From Vicinamibacteria bacterium (GTDB lineage: Bacteria > Acidobacteriota > Vicinamibacteria > Fen-336 > JAGNNV01): 55,793 nucleotides of DNA. Under the pieces are notes generated by a model. It was not told where the DNA came from. It worked only from the letters and a program-made list of their open reading frames with translations, and ran no database searches. Of this stretch, positions 27,270 to 35,479 are shown one piece after another (within the stretch, counting starts at the first letter, position 1; every line of letters begins with the position of its first letter). The translations under genes were made by a program, and so were the position numbers. The stretch spans positions 1-55,793 of the forward strand of contig JAIBCN010000146.1 of NCBI GenBank assembly GCA_019694155.1. Direction: 5' to 3'.

Positions 27270-28333
27270 CCTCCGTCCTCGATCTGGTGCGGCCCGACCT
27301 GCGCGCCTTTGCGGGCTACGCTTCGGCCCGCCGCGAGAAGGCCACCGGCCACGTCTGGCTCAACGCCAACGAGAGCCCCTGGCGCTCTTCCGCGGATGCG
27401 GGACTCAGCCTCAACCGCTACCCCGAGCCTCAACCCACAGCCCTCCGGGAGCGCATGGCCGCGCTCTATGGAGTTGCGCCCGAACGGCTCATGGTCACCC
27501 GCGGGAGCGATGAAGGCATCGATCTGCTCGTCCGCTCCTTCTGCAGAGCGGGGATCGATGGCGTCCTCGTGGCGCCGCCCTGCTTCGGCATGTACGCGGT
27601 GAGCGCCCGCGTCCAGAACGCCCCGCTCGTGGAGGTCCCCCTGGAGGACCGTGGCAGGGAATTCTCGCTCGACGTGACCGCGGTGGAGGATGTGATCGCC
27701 CATGGCGACGTCCGCATCCTCTTCCTTTGCTCGCCCGCGAATCCCACCGGGCAGGCCCTCTCGATCAGGCAGATCCGCCACATCGCAAAGGCGGCGACGG
27801 GTCTTGCGGTGGTGGTCGTGGACGAGGCCTACGCGGAGTTCTCCTCGGTCGACAGCGCCGTCTCTCTCCTCGATGAGTTCCCTCATCTCGTCGTCCTGAG
27901 GACGCTGTCCAAGGCTTACGCCATGGCCGGCGCGCGGATAGGAGCGGTGCTCGCCGATCCGGACGTGATCAAGGTGCTGCGCAGCGTGGCCGCGCCCTAC
28001 TCCGTGGCCGCGCCCTCGGCAAGCCTCGCTCTCGACGCCCTGTCGGAGAGCGCGCAGGCGGAGGCGCGGGCGCGAATCGCCACCACCATCCACGAGCGCG
28101 AAGCGCTGTTGAAGGTGCTCCGGGGCATGAAAGGAGTGACGTCCGTGTACCGCTCCGAGGGCAACTTCCTCCTCGTCCGCTTCGCCGACGCGGATCTCGC
28201 GCTGCGCCGCCTCCTCGCCGCGGGTGTCGTGGTGCGCGACATGCGCGCCATGCCCCAGCTTGGCGACGCGCTTCGCATCTCCATCGGAACTCCCGACGAA
28301 AACGCCGCCCTGCTCGAGGCCCTCGCAAGATGA
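27266..28333 (+). CDS. hisC: histidinol-phosphate aminotransferase
   Basis: 355 residues from ATG 27266, overlapping the hisD stop. It is a fold-type I PLP enzyme that transaminates imidazole-acetol phosphate. It has [66 protein letters not shown], the PLP lysine in [16 protein letters not shown], and EGNFLLVRF. The stop is followed by a 139-base insert before hisB, the only long gap in an otherwise overlapping operon. Confidence 0.96.
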   Translation: MTSVLDLVRPDLRAFAGYASARREKATGHVWLNANESPWRSSADAGLSLNRYPEPQPTALRERMAALYGVAPERLMVTRGSDEGIDLLVRSFCRAGIDGVLVAPPCFGMYAVSARVQNAPLVEVPLEDRGREFSLDVTAVEDVIAHGDVRILFLCSPANPTGQALSIRQIRHIAKAATGLAVVVVDEAYAEFSSVDSAVSLLDEFPHLVVLRTLSKAYAMAGARIGAVLADPDVIKVLRSVAAPYSVAAPSASLALDALSESAQAEARARIATTIHEREALLKVLRGMKGVTSVYRSEGNFLLVRFADADLALRRLLAAGVVVRDMRAMPQLGDALRISIGTPDENAALLEALAR

Positions 28334-28476
28334 TGGAGACTGCCCGCGTGGTCGCACTTTTCCTCCGAAGCGCCCGATTCACTCGGGCGCTTCGGGCGTC
28401 AACAACGACGGGTGCGACCACGCGGGCGGGGGTTCCCAAGGGGGGCCGGGGCCGGACCCCCTTGGATTCACTATGA
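28330..28476 (+). CDS. 48-codon bridging frame between hisC and hisB (doubtful)
   Basis: The ATG overlaps the hisC stop (ATGA) and the TGA overlaps the hisB ATG (ATGA), so this frame would carry ribosomes exactly across the gap. The product is basic and low in complexity ([20 protein letters not shown] at its start) and matches nothing I know. It may matter only for translational coupling, or be chance openness in G+C-rich DNA. Confidence 0.25.
   Translation: MMETARVVALFLRSARFTRALRASTTTGATTRAGVPKGGRGRTPLDSL
28341..28465 (+). other. nested stem-loops in the hisC-hisB intercistronic region
   Basis: An outer stem pairs GCCCGCGTGGTCGCAC (28342-28357) perfectly with its complement at 28412-28427. 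Inside it CCGAAGCGCCCGA (28365-28377) pairs perfectly with TCGGGCGCTTCGG (28383-28395) around TTCAC. A third hairpin pairs CCAAGGGGG (28436-28444) with CCCCCTTGG (28457-28465), 7 bases before the hisB ATG. No T-run follows, so it is not an intrinsic terminator. An RNA-processing, stability or coupling element, or an inserted REP-like unit, would fit. Confidence 0.8.
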
Positions 28477-29534
28477 CCCGCATCCTCTTCATCGACCGCG
28501 ACGGTGTCCTCATCGAGGAGCCTGAGGATGAACAGATCGATTCCTTCGAGAAACTCCGGCTCGTGACCGGCGTCATCCCGGCCCTGCTCCGTCTGCGCGA
28601 CGCTGGATTCGAATTCGTGATGGTCAGCAACCAGGATGGCCTCGGAACCGCCGCCTTCCCGCGGGAGACCTTCGAGGGGCCGCACAACCTGCTGCTTCAA
28701 ATCCTCGGCTCCCAGGGCATCCGCTTCCGCGAGGTCCTGATCGACGAGAGCCTGCCCGCGGAGAACAGGCCCACGCGCAAGCCGGGAATCGGTCTCGTCA
28801 TGCACTACCTGCGCGATCGCTCCATCGATCTTTCGGCGAGCGCCATGGTGGGCGACCGCGAAACCGACATGCTCTTCGCGAAGAACCTGGGCGTGCGCGG
28901 TCTCCGGCTGGGGCCGAAGGACTACTCCTGGGCCGCCATCGCTCACGCCCTCGCCGATGCGCCGCGGACCGCGAGCATCGAGCGGGCCACGAAAGAAACG
29001 CGAATCCGGGTCGCGATCGACCTCGACCGCGCCGCCGATCCGGCGGTGAAGACGGGGCTCGGCTTCTTCGACCACATGCTCGAGCAGCTCGGCAAACACG
29101 GCGGCTTCGCCCTCGAGGTGACCTGCGAAGGCGATCTGCACATCGACGAGCATCACACGGTCGAGGACACCGCGCTCGCCCTGGGAACGGCGATCAAGGA
29201 GGCGCTCGGGGGCAAACGTGGCATCGGGCGATACGGCTTCACTCTCCCCATGGACGAGACGCAGGCTTCCGCCGTCCTCGATCTCTCGGGACGGCCGTAC
29301 TTCGTCTTCGAAGGCGCGTTCCCGCGCGAAGAAGTGGGCGGCCTTCCGAGCGAACTCGTCCCCCACTTCTTTAGGTCGCTCTGTGAGACCGCCGGCCTCA
29401 ATCTGCACCTCTCGGTCAAGGGCGAGAACACCCACCACATGATCGAGGCCTGCTTCAAGTCGGTGGCGCGCGCGCTGCGTCAGGCCATCCGGCGGGAAGG
29501 GTCAGAACTGCCCAGCACCAAGGGCGCCCTGTGA
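28473..29534 (+). CDS. hisB: bifunctional histidinol-phosphatase / imidazoleglycerol-phosphate dehydratase
   Basis: 353 residues from ATG 28473, like E. coli HisB (355). Residues 1-165 are a HAD phosphatase: [31 protein letters not shown] and MVGDRETDM. The zinc-binding Cys/His residues of E. coli HisB are missing; [16 protein letters not shown] stands where CPH and CDC are found. Residues 170-353 are the dehydratase: [58 protein letters not shown] and the terminal PSTKGAL. Both reactions are therefore expected. Confidence 0.96.
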   Translation: MTRILFIDRDGVLIEEPEDEQIDSFEKLRLVTGVIPALLRLRDAGFEFVMVSNQDGLGTAAFPRETFEGPHNLLLQILGSQGIRFREVLIDESLPAENRPTRKPGIGLVMHYLRDRSIDLSASAMVGDRETDMLFAKNLGVRGLRLGPKDYSWAAIAHALADAPRTASIERATKETRIRVAIDLDRAADPAVKTGLGFFDHMLEQLGKHGGFALEVTCEGDLHIDEHHTVEDTALALGTAIKEALGGKRGIGRYGFTLPMDETQASAVLDLSGRPYFVFEGAFPREEVGGLPSELVPHFFRSLCETAGLNLHLSVKGENTHHMIEACFKSVARALRQAIRREGSELPSTKGAL

Positions 29535-30133
29535 CCCCGCGCCTGGTGCTCCTCGACTCGGGGGGCGCGAACCTCGGGTCAGTGCAGGCCGCTTTCAAGC
29601 GGCTCGGGATCGATGCGCCGGTCACGTCCGACTGGAACGCCATCCGCGACGCGACCCACGTGGTCCTGCCCGGCGTAGGCGCGGCCGACGCGTGCATGAC
29701 CAGGCTCCGCGAGAATGGACTCGACCGTCTCATCCCCCGCCTCACCCAGCCCCTCATCGGCATCTGCGTCGGGATGCAGTTGCTCTTCGACCGGTCGGAG
29801 GAGAGCGACACCGAATGCCTCGGCCTGCTTCGCGGCGAGGTTCGTCTCCTGAAGTCGTCCCCCGGAGTCCGCGTGCCCCACATGGGTTGGAACCGGCTCG
29901 AAGGCGTGCCCGGCGCCGCCCATCCCCTCATGAACGGGCTCGATCGCGAGGCGGTGTACTTCGTTCACAGCTACGCGGCCGCGACCTCGTCCGACACCAT
30001 CGCCGCCACGACCCACGGGCTCCCCTTCTCCGCCATGGTCGCGAAAGGCTCGGTCATGGGCGCGCAGTTTCATCCCGAGAGATCGAGCGCCGCGGGCGCG
30101 CGCCTCCTTTCGAACTTCCTCTCCCTCGAATGA
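29531..30133 (+). CDS. hisH: imidazole glycerol phosphate synthase, glutaminase subunit
   Basis: 200 residues from GTG 29531, overlapping the hisB stop by 4 bases. It is a class I glutamine amidotransferase that feeds ammonia to HisF. The nucleophile is in [17 protein letters not shown] and the His-Glu pair in [20 protein letters not shown] and YFVHSYAA are standard HisH segments. Confidence 0.96.
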   Translation: MTPRLVLLDSGGANLGSVQAAFKRLGIDAPVTSDWNAIRDATHVVLPGVGAADACMTRLRENGLDRLIPRLTQPLIGICVGMQLLFDRSEESDTECLGLLRGEVRLLKSSPGVRVPHMGWNRLEGVPGAAHPLMNGLDREAVYFVHSYAAATSSDTIAATTHGLPFSAMVAKGSVMGAQFHPERSSAAGARLLSNFLSLE

Positions 30134-30864
30134 CCTTCACGATTCTGCCCGCCATCGACGTGCGCGACGGGGCCGTGGTGCGCCTCAACCAGGGCGACTA
30201 CGATCGCCAGACCGTCTATGGGGACTCACCCATCGAGACCATCGAACGCTACGCGCGGGACGGGGCTTCGTGGCTGCACCTCGTCGACCTCGATGCCGCG
30301 CGGCTGGGCCGCTACACCCTCACGCCGCTCATCGGCGACATCAGGGCGCGCACCTCGCTGCGGATCCAGACGGGCGGCGGCATCCGCGCGGAGGCCGACG
30401 TCGAGGCCCTGCTCGCCGCCGGCGCGGAACGGGTGGTGATCGGCACGCTGGCCATCCGCGAACCGGAGAGGGTCGCCACCTGGCTTCAGACGTTCGGCGC
30501 CGACCGCCTCACTCTCGCTCTCGACACGCGCCAGGATGAAAGCGGCGTCTGGCGCCTGCCCGTGAAGGGATGGACCGAGGTCGATTCCCGCACGCTCGAC
30601 GACCTTGTCGCCTTCCATGAGGCGGCGGGACTGCGCCACGTGCTCTGCACCGACATCTCCCGCGACGGCATGCTGTCGGGCTTCAACGTCGCTCTCTATC
30701 GCTCTCTCGCCGAGCGCTTCCCCGGCCTCGAAATCCAAGCCTCCGGCGGCGTCCGCGATCTCGCGGACATCCGCGCCGCGAAGGAGGCCGGGGCGAGTGG
30801 CGCGATACTGGGCCGCGCCTTGCTCGAGAAGCGCTTCGAACTGAAGGAGGCCCTCGCATGCTGA
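30130..30864 (+). CDS. hisA: phosphoribosylformimino-AICAR phosphate isomerase
   Basis: 244 residues from ATG 30130, overlapping hisH (ATGA). A TIM barrel with two-fold pattern: catalytic Asp in [19 protein letters not shown] near the N-terminus and in [22 protein letters not shown] and [12 protein letters not shown] bind the two phosphates. It opens the sugar ring of ProFAR to PRFAR. The 3' end overlaps hisF by 7 bases. Confidence 0.96.
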   Translation: MTFTILPAIDVRDGAVVRLNQGDYDRQTVYGDSPIETIERYARDGASWLHLVDLDAARLGRYTLTPLIGDIRARTSLRIQTGGGIRAEADVEALLAAGAERVVIGTLAIREPERVATWLQTFGADRLTLALDTRQDESGVWRLPVKGWTEVDSRTLDDLVAFHEAAGLRHVLCTDISRDGMLSGFNVALYRSLAERFPGLEIQASGGVRDLADIRAAKEAGASGAILGRALLEKRFELKEALAC

Positions 30865-31634
30865 GCCGGCGGATCATCCCCTGCCTCGACGTGCGCGACG
30901 GAGAGGTGGTGAAGGGTGTGCGCTTCCGCGACCACGTGGCCATGGGCCGGATCGAGGACCTCGCCCTGCGCTATCGCGACGAAGGCGCCGACGAGCTCGT
31001 CTTCTATGACATCACGGCGAGCCCGGAAGGACGATCCGTGGATCGCGCGTGGGTGGAGCGGGTGGCCCGCCTGATCGACATTCCGTTCTGCGTGGCGGGG
31101 GGCATCCGCTCGGTGGAGGAGGCGCGCGCGGTCCTGTGGGCGGGCGCCGACAAGATCTCCGTGAACTCCCCCGCGCTCGAACGGCCCGCGCTCGTCGGAG
31201 AACTGGCGAGAGCCTTCGGCGTTCAGTGCGTCGTGGTGGGGATCGACTCGCTCCTCGATGTCGACTCCGAGTGGCGTGTCCGCCAGTATTCGGGCGATCC
31301 GGAAAAGACGCGAGCCCTGTCCCGCCGCACCCTGGACTGGGTCATCGAGGTCCAGGACCTGGGCGCAGGGGAGATCGTTCTCAACTGCATGGGATCCGAT
31401 GGCGCCAGAACCGGTTACGATGTTCCTCAATTGAAGGCCGTGCGCAAAGTCTGCCGCGTCCCCCTGGTGGCCTCGGGCGGCGCTGGTTGCGCCGGGGATT
31501 TCGCGGCGGTCTTCAAGGAGGCGGATGCCGATGCGGCTCTCGCCGCGAGCGTCTTCCACTCGGGGGCGCTTCCCATTCCCAACCTGAAGAAATACCTGCG
31601 TGAAGAGCAGATTGAGGTACGTGATGTCGCCTGA
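30858..31634 (+). CDS. hisF: imidazole glycerol phosphate synthase, cyclase subunit
   Basis: 258 residues. Catalytic Asp residues are in [18 protein letters not shown] and [14 protein letters not shown]. The phosphate loops are CVAGGIRS and [12 protein letters not shown]. The segment [21 protein letters not shown] and [16 protein letters not shown] has the E. coli-type form (QYTGD..., LNMMNQDG), not the usual MDRDGTKDGYD form. With HisH it makes IGP and AICAR from PRFAR and glutamine. Confidence 0.96.
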   Translation: MLSRRIIPCLDVRDGEVVKGVRFRDHVAMGRIEDLALRYRDEGADELVFYDITASPEGRSVDRAWVERVARLIDIPFCVAGGIRSVEEARAVLWAGADKISVNSPALERPALVGELARAFGVQCVVVGIDSLLDVDSEWRVRQYSGDPEKTRALSRRTLDWVIEVQDLGAGEIVLNCMGSDGARTGYDVPQLKAVRKVCRVPLVASGGAGCAGDFAAVFKEADADAALAASVFHSGALPIPNLKKYLREEQIEVRDVA

Positions 31635-32265
31635 GGAAATCGACGCGCTCGACTGGGAGAAACAGGGCGGCCTGATCCCCGCGGTCGTCCAGGACGAGGA
31701 CAACGGCCGGGTGCTGATGCTCGGCTACATGAACCGCGACGCCATCGACGCCACCCTCGACACCGGCCACGTGACCTTCTGGAGCCGGAGCAAGGAGCGG
31801 CTTTGGACCAAGGGCGAGACCAGCGGCAATGCCCTCGCGTTCGTCCGGATGGAGGCCGACTGCGACCGCGATACCCTGCTCGTGATCGCGAGACCGTCCG
31901 GGCCGACCTGCCATGCGGGCACGGCGAGCTGTTTCAAGGACGCCCCCGCCAATTTCCTGGCCGAACTCGACGTGCACATACGGGAGCGCGAACGGGATCG
32001 CCCGCCCGGGAGCTACACCGCCGACCTCTTCGACTCCGGCACGCGGCGCATCGCCCAGAAGGTGGGCGAGGAGGCGGTGGAGACAGCCCTTGCCTCGGTG
32101 GCGGAAGACGACGAGTCGCTTCTCGGAGAAGCCGCGGACCTCATCTTCCACCTCACGGTTCTCCTGCGCTCGCGCGGACTTTCAGTTCACGACGCGGTGA
32201 AGGTCCTGCGCAACCGGCATGTGGCCCGGCGGCAGGCCGCGAACCCGTCGTCCATGGAGCCCTGA
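31624..32265 (+). CDS. hisIE: phosphoribosyl-AMP cyclohydrolase / phosphoribosyl-ATP pyrophosphatase
   Basis: 213 residues from ATG 31624, inside the end of hisF; a longer start at 31600 is less likely. HisI (about residues 1-110) has [35 protein letters not shown] and CHAGTASCF with metal-binding residues. HisE (about 115-205) has [22 protein letters not shown] and [13 protein letters not shown]. The fusion catalyses steps 2 and 3 of histidine synthesis, as in E. coli. It ends the operon; hisG is absent from the window. Confidence 0.96.
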   Translation: MSPEEIDALDWEKQGGLIPAVVQDEDNGRVLMLGYMNRDAIDATLDTGHVTFWSRSKERLWTKGETSGNALAFVRMEADCDRDTLLVIARPSGPTCHAGTASCFKDAPANFLAELDVHIRERERDRPPGSYTADLFDSGTRRIAQKVGEEAVETALASVAEDDESLLGEAADLIFHLTVLLRSRGLSVHDAVKVLRNRHVARRQAANPSSMEP

Positions 32266-32392
32266 CCGCCGAACCCGTCGCCTCCCGAGGACGAAAGCGT
32301 CTCCCGGCGATGACCAGAGCCCGCTCCTGGAGCGGGTCCAGGGCGGTGCGCTTCTTGCTTACAGCGCCGCCATTCTTCCCCTGGAGGCTTCC

Positions 32393-32953
32393 ATGCGCAT
32401 CTCTCGCTACACGCTTCTCCTCGCCTTCTTGCCCGCAATCGCTTCCGCCCAGGACCGGGGTGATATGGCGCTGAACATGGGACGCGGCCTCGGCAGCGGC
32501 ATGAGCGTCGGCTGGACGTTCAAGGACAACTGGACGCTCCAGCCCACGGTCGCCCTCGGCTACAGCGATCAGGCCGGCTTCCGGGCCTCCCTCGGGGGCA
32601 CCGTCCTGCGCTCCATCGGCTGGGGGCACCGGGTCTACGGATACGCCGGAGCGGGCATTTACTACGGCTCGGTGAACACCGGCTATGTCACGAGGCTGGG
32701 CGGGACGGCGCGGCCGGGAACCATGACCACCGGCACGGTGTACAGCCCTCTCTACAGCAACGCGACCGTCACTTACGTCACCACGCCCGTCGGACTGCGC
32801 GCGCGGCTCTTCGGCAACCTCGAGCTGTTCGCCGAAAGCGCGTACCAGCGCACCCTCGCGGGGGAGTTCGGCCCGAACCAGGTGGGGCAGTGGTCAGGAA
32901 ACAGCAACTCGCGTTTCGGGGCCACCCTGGGCATCACGATGCGCCTCCAGTGA
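32393..32953 (+). CDS. outer-membrane beta-barrel protein
   Basis: 186 residues from ATG 32393, which follows GGAGG. A signal peptide (YTLLLAFLPAIASAQ) precedes alternating short strands typical of OmpA/OmpX-like barrels: SVGWTFKDNWTLQPTVALGYS, FRASLGGTVLRSIG, YGYAGAGIYYGSV, and a last strand RFGATLGITMRLQ ending in an aliphatic/Gln pattern. No ligand-binding feature is visible. It follows the his operon after 127 bases containing only a 6-bp hairpin with no T-run (32320-32336), so it may have its own promoter. Confidence 0.75.
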   Translation: MRISRYTLLLAFLPAIASAQDRGDMALNMGRGLGSGMSVGWTFKDNWTLQPTVALGYSDQAGFRASLGGTVLRSIGWGHRVYGYAGAGIYYGSVNTGYVTRLGGTARPGTMTTGTVYSPLYSNATVTYVTTPVGLRARLFGNLELFAESAYQRTLAGEFGPNQVGQWSGNSNSRFGATLGITMRLQ

Positions 32954-33026
32954 CGCGCGGCGGGCTTCCGGTCGCGTAGGATCTCGCTGCGCCGGCCCAT
33001 CGGACCGGCCCCACAGGGAGACTGCG

Positions 33027-33881
33027 ATGAAACTTGCGTCGTTCGTCAAGGATGGGAAGGCGACCTACGGCGGCCTGTACAACGACCGGCTCGTCGATCT
33101 CGGACCGAAGTTCGGTGCGCGCTTCCCGGACCTCAAGGCCCTGATCGCGGGCGGCGGCATGAACGGACTCGCCACCTTCATCGGCACGGGCAAGGACTGG
33201 ATGCCCCTTGAGGTGGCCGATTTCCTGCCCGTGATCCCGAACCCGGGAAAGATCTTCTGCATCGGCGTCAACTATGCCGACCATCAGAAGGAGATGGGGC
33301 GCGGCGCCTCCGAGCACCCGACCATCTTCCTGCGCTTCACCGACACCCTGGTCGCCCACGACAAGGCGGCCTGGGTTCCGAAGGTCTCGACCATGGTCGA
33401 TTACGAGTGCGAGCTCGCGGTGGTGATCGGCAAGGGAGGGCGGCACATCGACCAGGCGCATGCCTTGGACCATGTCGCCGGCTACACGTGCTTCAACGAC
33501 ATCTCCATTCGCGACTGGCAGCGCCACACCACCCAGTTCACGGCCGGAAAGAACTTCCCCCGCACCGGGGCTCTCGGCCCCTGGATGGTGAGCAAGGACG
33601 AGATCCCCGATCCCCACGCCCTCGCCATCAGGACGCGGCTCAACGGAGAGGTGCTTCAGGACGCGAACACCTCACAGCTCATCTTCAGGATCCCCGAGCT
33701 GATCGAGTACATCTCCTCCTTCACCCCCATCTCCCCCGGCGATCTCATCGCCACGGGAACGCCCTCCGGCGTGGGCTTCGCCCGCAAGCCGCCCCTCTTC
33801 ATGAAGGCGGGCGACGTGGTGGAAGTGGAGATCGAAGGGATCGGCGTCCTCAGGAACCGCCTGGAAGCCGATCCCTCCTGA
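33027..33881 (+). CDS. fumarylacetoacetate hydrolase family protein
   Basis: 284 residues. The metal-binding acidic residues of the FAH fold are visible in STMVDYECELAVVIGKGG and GYTCFNDISIRDWQ. Other motifs are KIFCIGVNYADHQKEMG, QFTAGKNFPRTGALGPW, GDLIATGTPSGVGFARKPP and FMKAGDVVEVEIEGIG. Family members include 2-hydroxyhepta-2,4-diene-1,7-dioate isomerases and acylpyruvases; the substrate cannot be chosen from the sequence. It converges with the HPF gene, leaving only 7 bases. Confidence 0.92.
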   Translation: MKLASFVKDGKATYGGLYNDRLVDLGPKFGARFPDLKALIAGGGMNGLATFIGTGKDWMPLEVADFLPVIPNPGKIFCIGVNYADHQKEMGRGASEHPTIFLRFTDTLVAHDKAAWVPKVSTMVDYECELAVVIGKGGRHIDQAHALDHVAGYTCFNDISIRDWQRHTTQFTAGKNFPRTGALGPWMVSKDEIPDPHALAIRTRLNGEVLQDANTSQLIFRIPELIEYISSFTPISPGDLIATGTPSGVGFARKPPLFMKAGDVVEVEIEGIGVLRNRLEADPS

Positions 33882-33888
33882 GCGCCGC

Positions 33889-34260
33889 TCAGTACCAGTC
33901 CCCCACCGGCGGGCGCTGCTTTTCGTCGCGACGGGCGCCGAGCGTCGCGGCCTTCTTCGTTCGCTTCTGGGCCAGGAGCTTCTTGGTCACCGCCTGGAAC
34001 GCCGTGCGCGCGTCCTTCTCGGACGCGCGGCCTTCGAAATCGCCTCCTCTCGCGTGCATCTTGGCATGCACTTCGACCGCCCGGACCGGCCGCGACCGGG
34101 CCGTCACGGTCCACTCGATTCGATGGATCTTCGGGAAGACATGAGCAAGGGCGGCCTCGCTCCGCTCGATCTCCTTGCGTTCCTCCCCGTTGAGCTCGAT
34201 GTCGCGACAGACGAGAACCACCGTCGACTCACGGACATCGCTTTGTCTCGGATCCTTCAT
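33889..34260 (-). CDS. ribosome hibernation factor (HPF/RaiA family)
   Basis: 123 residues. The beta-alpha-beta-beta-beta-alpha fold of short HPF is recognisable: IELNGEERKEIERSEAALAHVFPKIHRIEWTVTAR, split by strands, then VEVHAKMHARGGDFEGRASEKDARTAFQAVTKKLLAQ, then a basic tail. No long-HPF dimerisation domain is present. These proteins bind the 30S decoding region in stationary phase. Its start overlaps the stop of the tandem USP gene (ATGA), so both form one stress-related unit. Confidence 0.85.
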   Translation of the reverse strand: MKDPRQSDVRESTVVLVCRDIELNGEERKEIERSEAALAHVFPKIHRIEWTVTARSRPVRAVEVHAKMHARGGDFEGRASEKDARTAFQAVTKKLLAQKRTKKAATLGARRDEKQRPPVGDWY

Positions 34261-35165
34261 TCATGTCCTCCAGACTTGTGATGACGAACGAGCATGACGG
34301 AACAGGGGGCGAGGCGCAGCACGTCCTCGGCGACGCTCCCGAGAAGCATCCGCCGCAAGCCGCCGCCGCCCTCGGTGCCCACCACCACCAGGCGCGCCTC
34401 GATCTGGTTTGCCACGGCGAGGATGCGGTCGGAGGGCGGGCCTTCCTCCACCAGGCGGTCGGCCTTCGCGTCGAGCATGCCCAGCACTTCGACGAGCCGA
34501 TCCCCGGCCGCTTTGAGAATGGCCTTGTGCTCCTCGTCCGAAACCGGGATGGGGATTCCCGGCCCGAAGGCTTCGGGAACCACGACGACGGGCGAATAGT
34601 CGACCACGTGCAGGGCCACGAGCGGCTCCTCCAGCTTCGCGGCCAGGGTGGAGGCGACGGCCAGGGCGACCTGGGCGGGATCGGAGAGGTCGGTGGCGGC
34701 GAGCACCGGGCCCTTCGCAGGACCCTTCCGCACCACCAGAACCGGGCAGTGAGCATGGCGGGCGATTCGAACCGCGGTCGCCCCGAGGCCCTCGCCTTCC
34801 GAGTCGCTCCCTTTGACACCGATCACCAGCAGATCGGCGCCCGACTCCTCCGCGGTCTCCACGATCACTTCGTCGGGCGGGCCTACGTCCACCCGGACGT
34901 CGATGTCGTCGGCCTTTCTCGCGGTGAGGCTCGCGACACGGGCGGCCACGGTCTCCGACGCCACGCGGGACACCGCCATCAGCCGATCGGTCGTTCCCTT
35001 GACGAGATGGGGAAAGAGAACCTGCGCGGGCGCGGGATAGGGAACGGCGTGCACGAAGGCCAGACGCGATCCGAAGATCCTGGCCATGTCGTCGGCGGCC
35101 ACTACGGCAAGGTCGGCGTCTGCGCTCAGATCCGTCGCACAGAGGATGAGGAGGGGGGGCTTCAT
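34257..35165 (-). CDS. universal stress protein with two USP domains
   Basis: 302 residues from ATG 35165, preceded by AAGGAG. Residues 1-145 and 150-302 are two UspA-like domains. Each starts with a strand and Asp (LILCATDLSADADLAV; GPVLAATDLSDPAQVAL) and ends with an ATP-loop-like run (VIGVKGSDSEGEGLGATAVRI; VVGTEGGGGLRRMLLGSVAEDVLR). It probably binds ATP and acts under starvation or redox stress. It is co-transcribed with the HPF gene. Confidence 0.93.
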   Translation of the reverse strand: MKPPLLILCATDLSADADLAVVAADDMARIFGSRLAFVHAVPYPAPAQVLFPHLVKGTTDRLMAVSRVASETVAARVASLTARKADDIDVRVDVGPPDEVIVETAEESGADLLVIGVKGSDSEGEGLGATAVRIARHAHCPVLVVRKGPAKGPVLAATDLSDPAQVALAVASTLAAKLEEPLVALHVVDYSPVVVVPEAFGPGIPIPVSDEEHKAILKAAGDRLVEVLGMLDAKADRLVEEGPPSDRILAVANQIEARLVVVGTEGGGGLRRMLLGSVAEDVLRLAPCSVMLVRHHKSGGHE

Positions 35166-35407
35166 GGGATCTCCTTTCAAGAGACCGATCCGAGGCGGCC
35201 GGTTGCTACGTCTACGACCGTAAGTTACTCCTCATCTCCGTGAATCGCGCAGTCGTCCTTTTGGACCATGGAAATACTGCAAATGGCTCATGGAGGACCG
35301 CGCCCGGAACGTCCTATCGTCCCTTCAACGAGACCAGGGGTGTACCGGGCTGGTTCCGATGCTTCTCGGAGCCAGCCCACCTTTCCTAGCCCTCTCCAAG
35401 AGACAAG
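35166..35407 (+). other. intergenic region with a 13-bp hairpin, possible sRNA
   Basis: No credible protein gene is present. GGGCTGGTTCCGA (35347-35359) pairs with TCGGAGCCAGCCC (35366-35378) around TGCTTC with one wobble pair, followed by a pyrimidine-rich stretch and then the strong terminator at 35408. On the plus strand this resembles the 3' half of a small RNA. The USP promoter must also lie here, on the minus strand. Confidence 0.4.
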
Positions 35408-35450
35408 AAAGCCGTCCGGTTTGAACGACCGGGCGGCTTTTCTCTTCTCA
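35408..35450. terminator. bidirectional intrinsic terminator downstream of hppA
   Basis: AAAGCCGTCCGGT (35408-35420) pairs with ACCGGGCGGCTTT (35428-35440) over 13 positions including one G-U. T-rich tails lie on both sides (TTTTCTCTTCTC on plus; TTTCTTGTCTCTT on minus). It should end hppA transcription and any plus-strand RNA from the intergenic region. Confidence 0.85.
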
Positions 35451-35479
35451 GGACGCGGGCCGTCAGGCCCAGGGCTTGG

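Noticed and set aside
32320..32336. Hairpin CCCGCTCC/GGAGCGGG after hisIE as a his terminator
   Set aside because: Only 6 pairs with a usable loop and no T-run follows; not enough for a terminator call.
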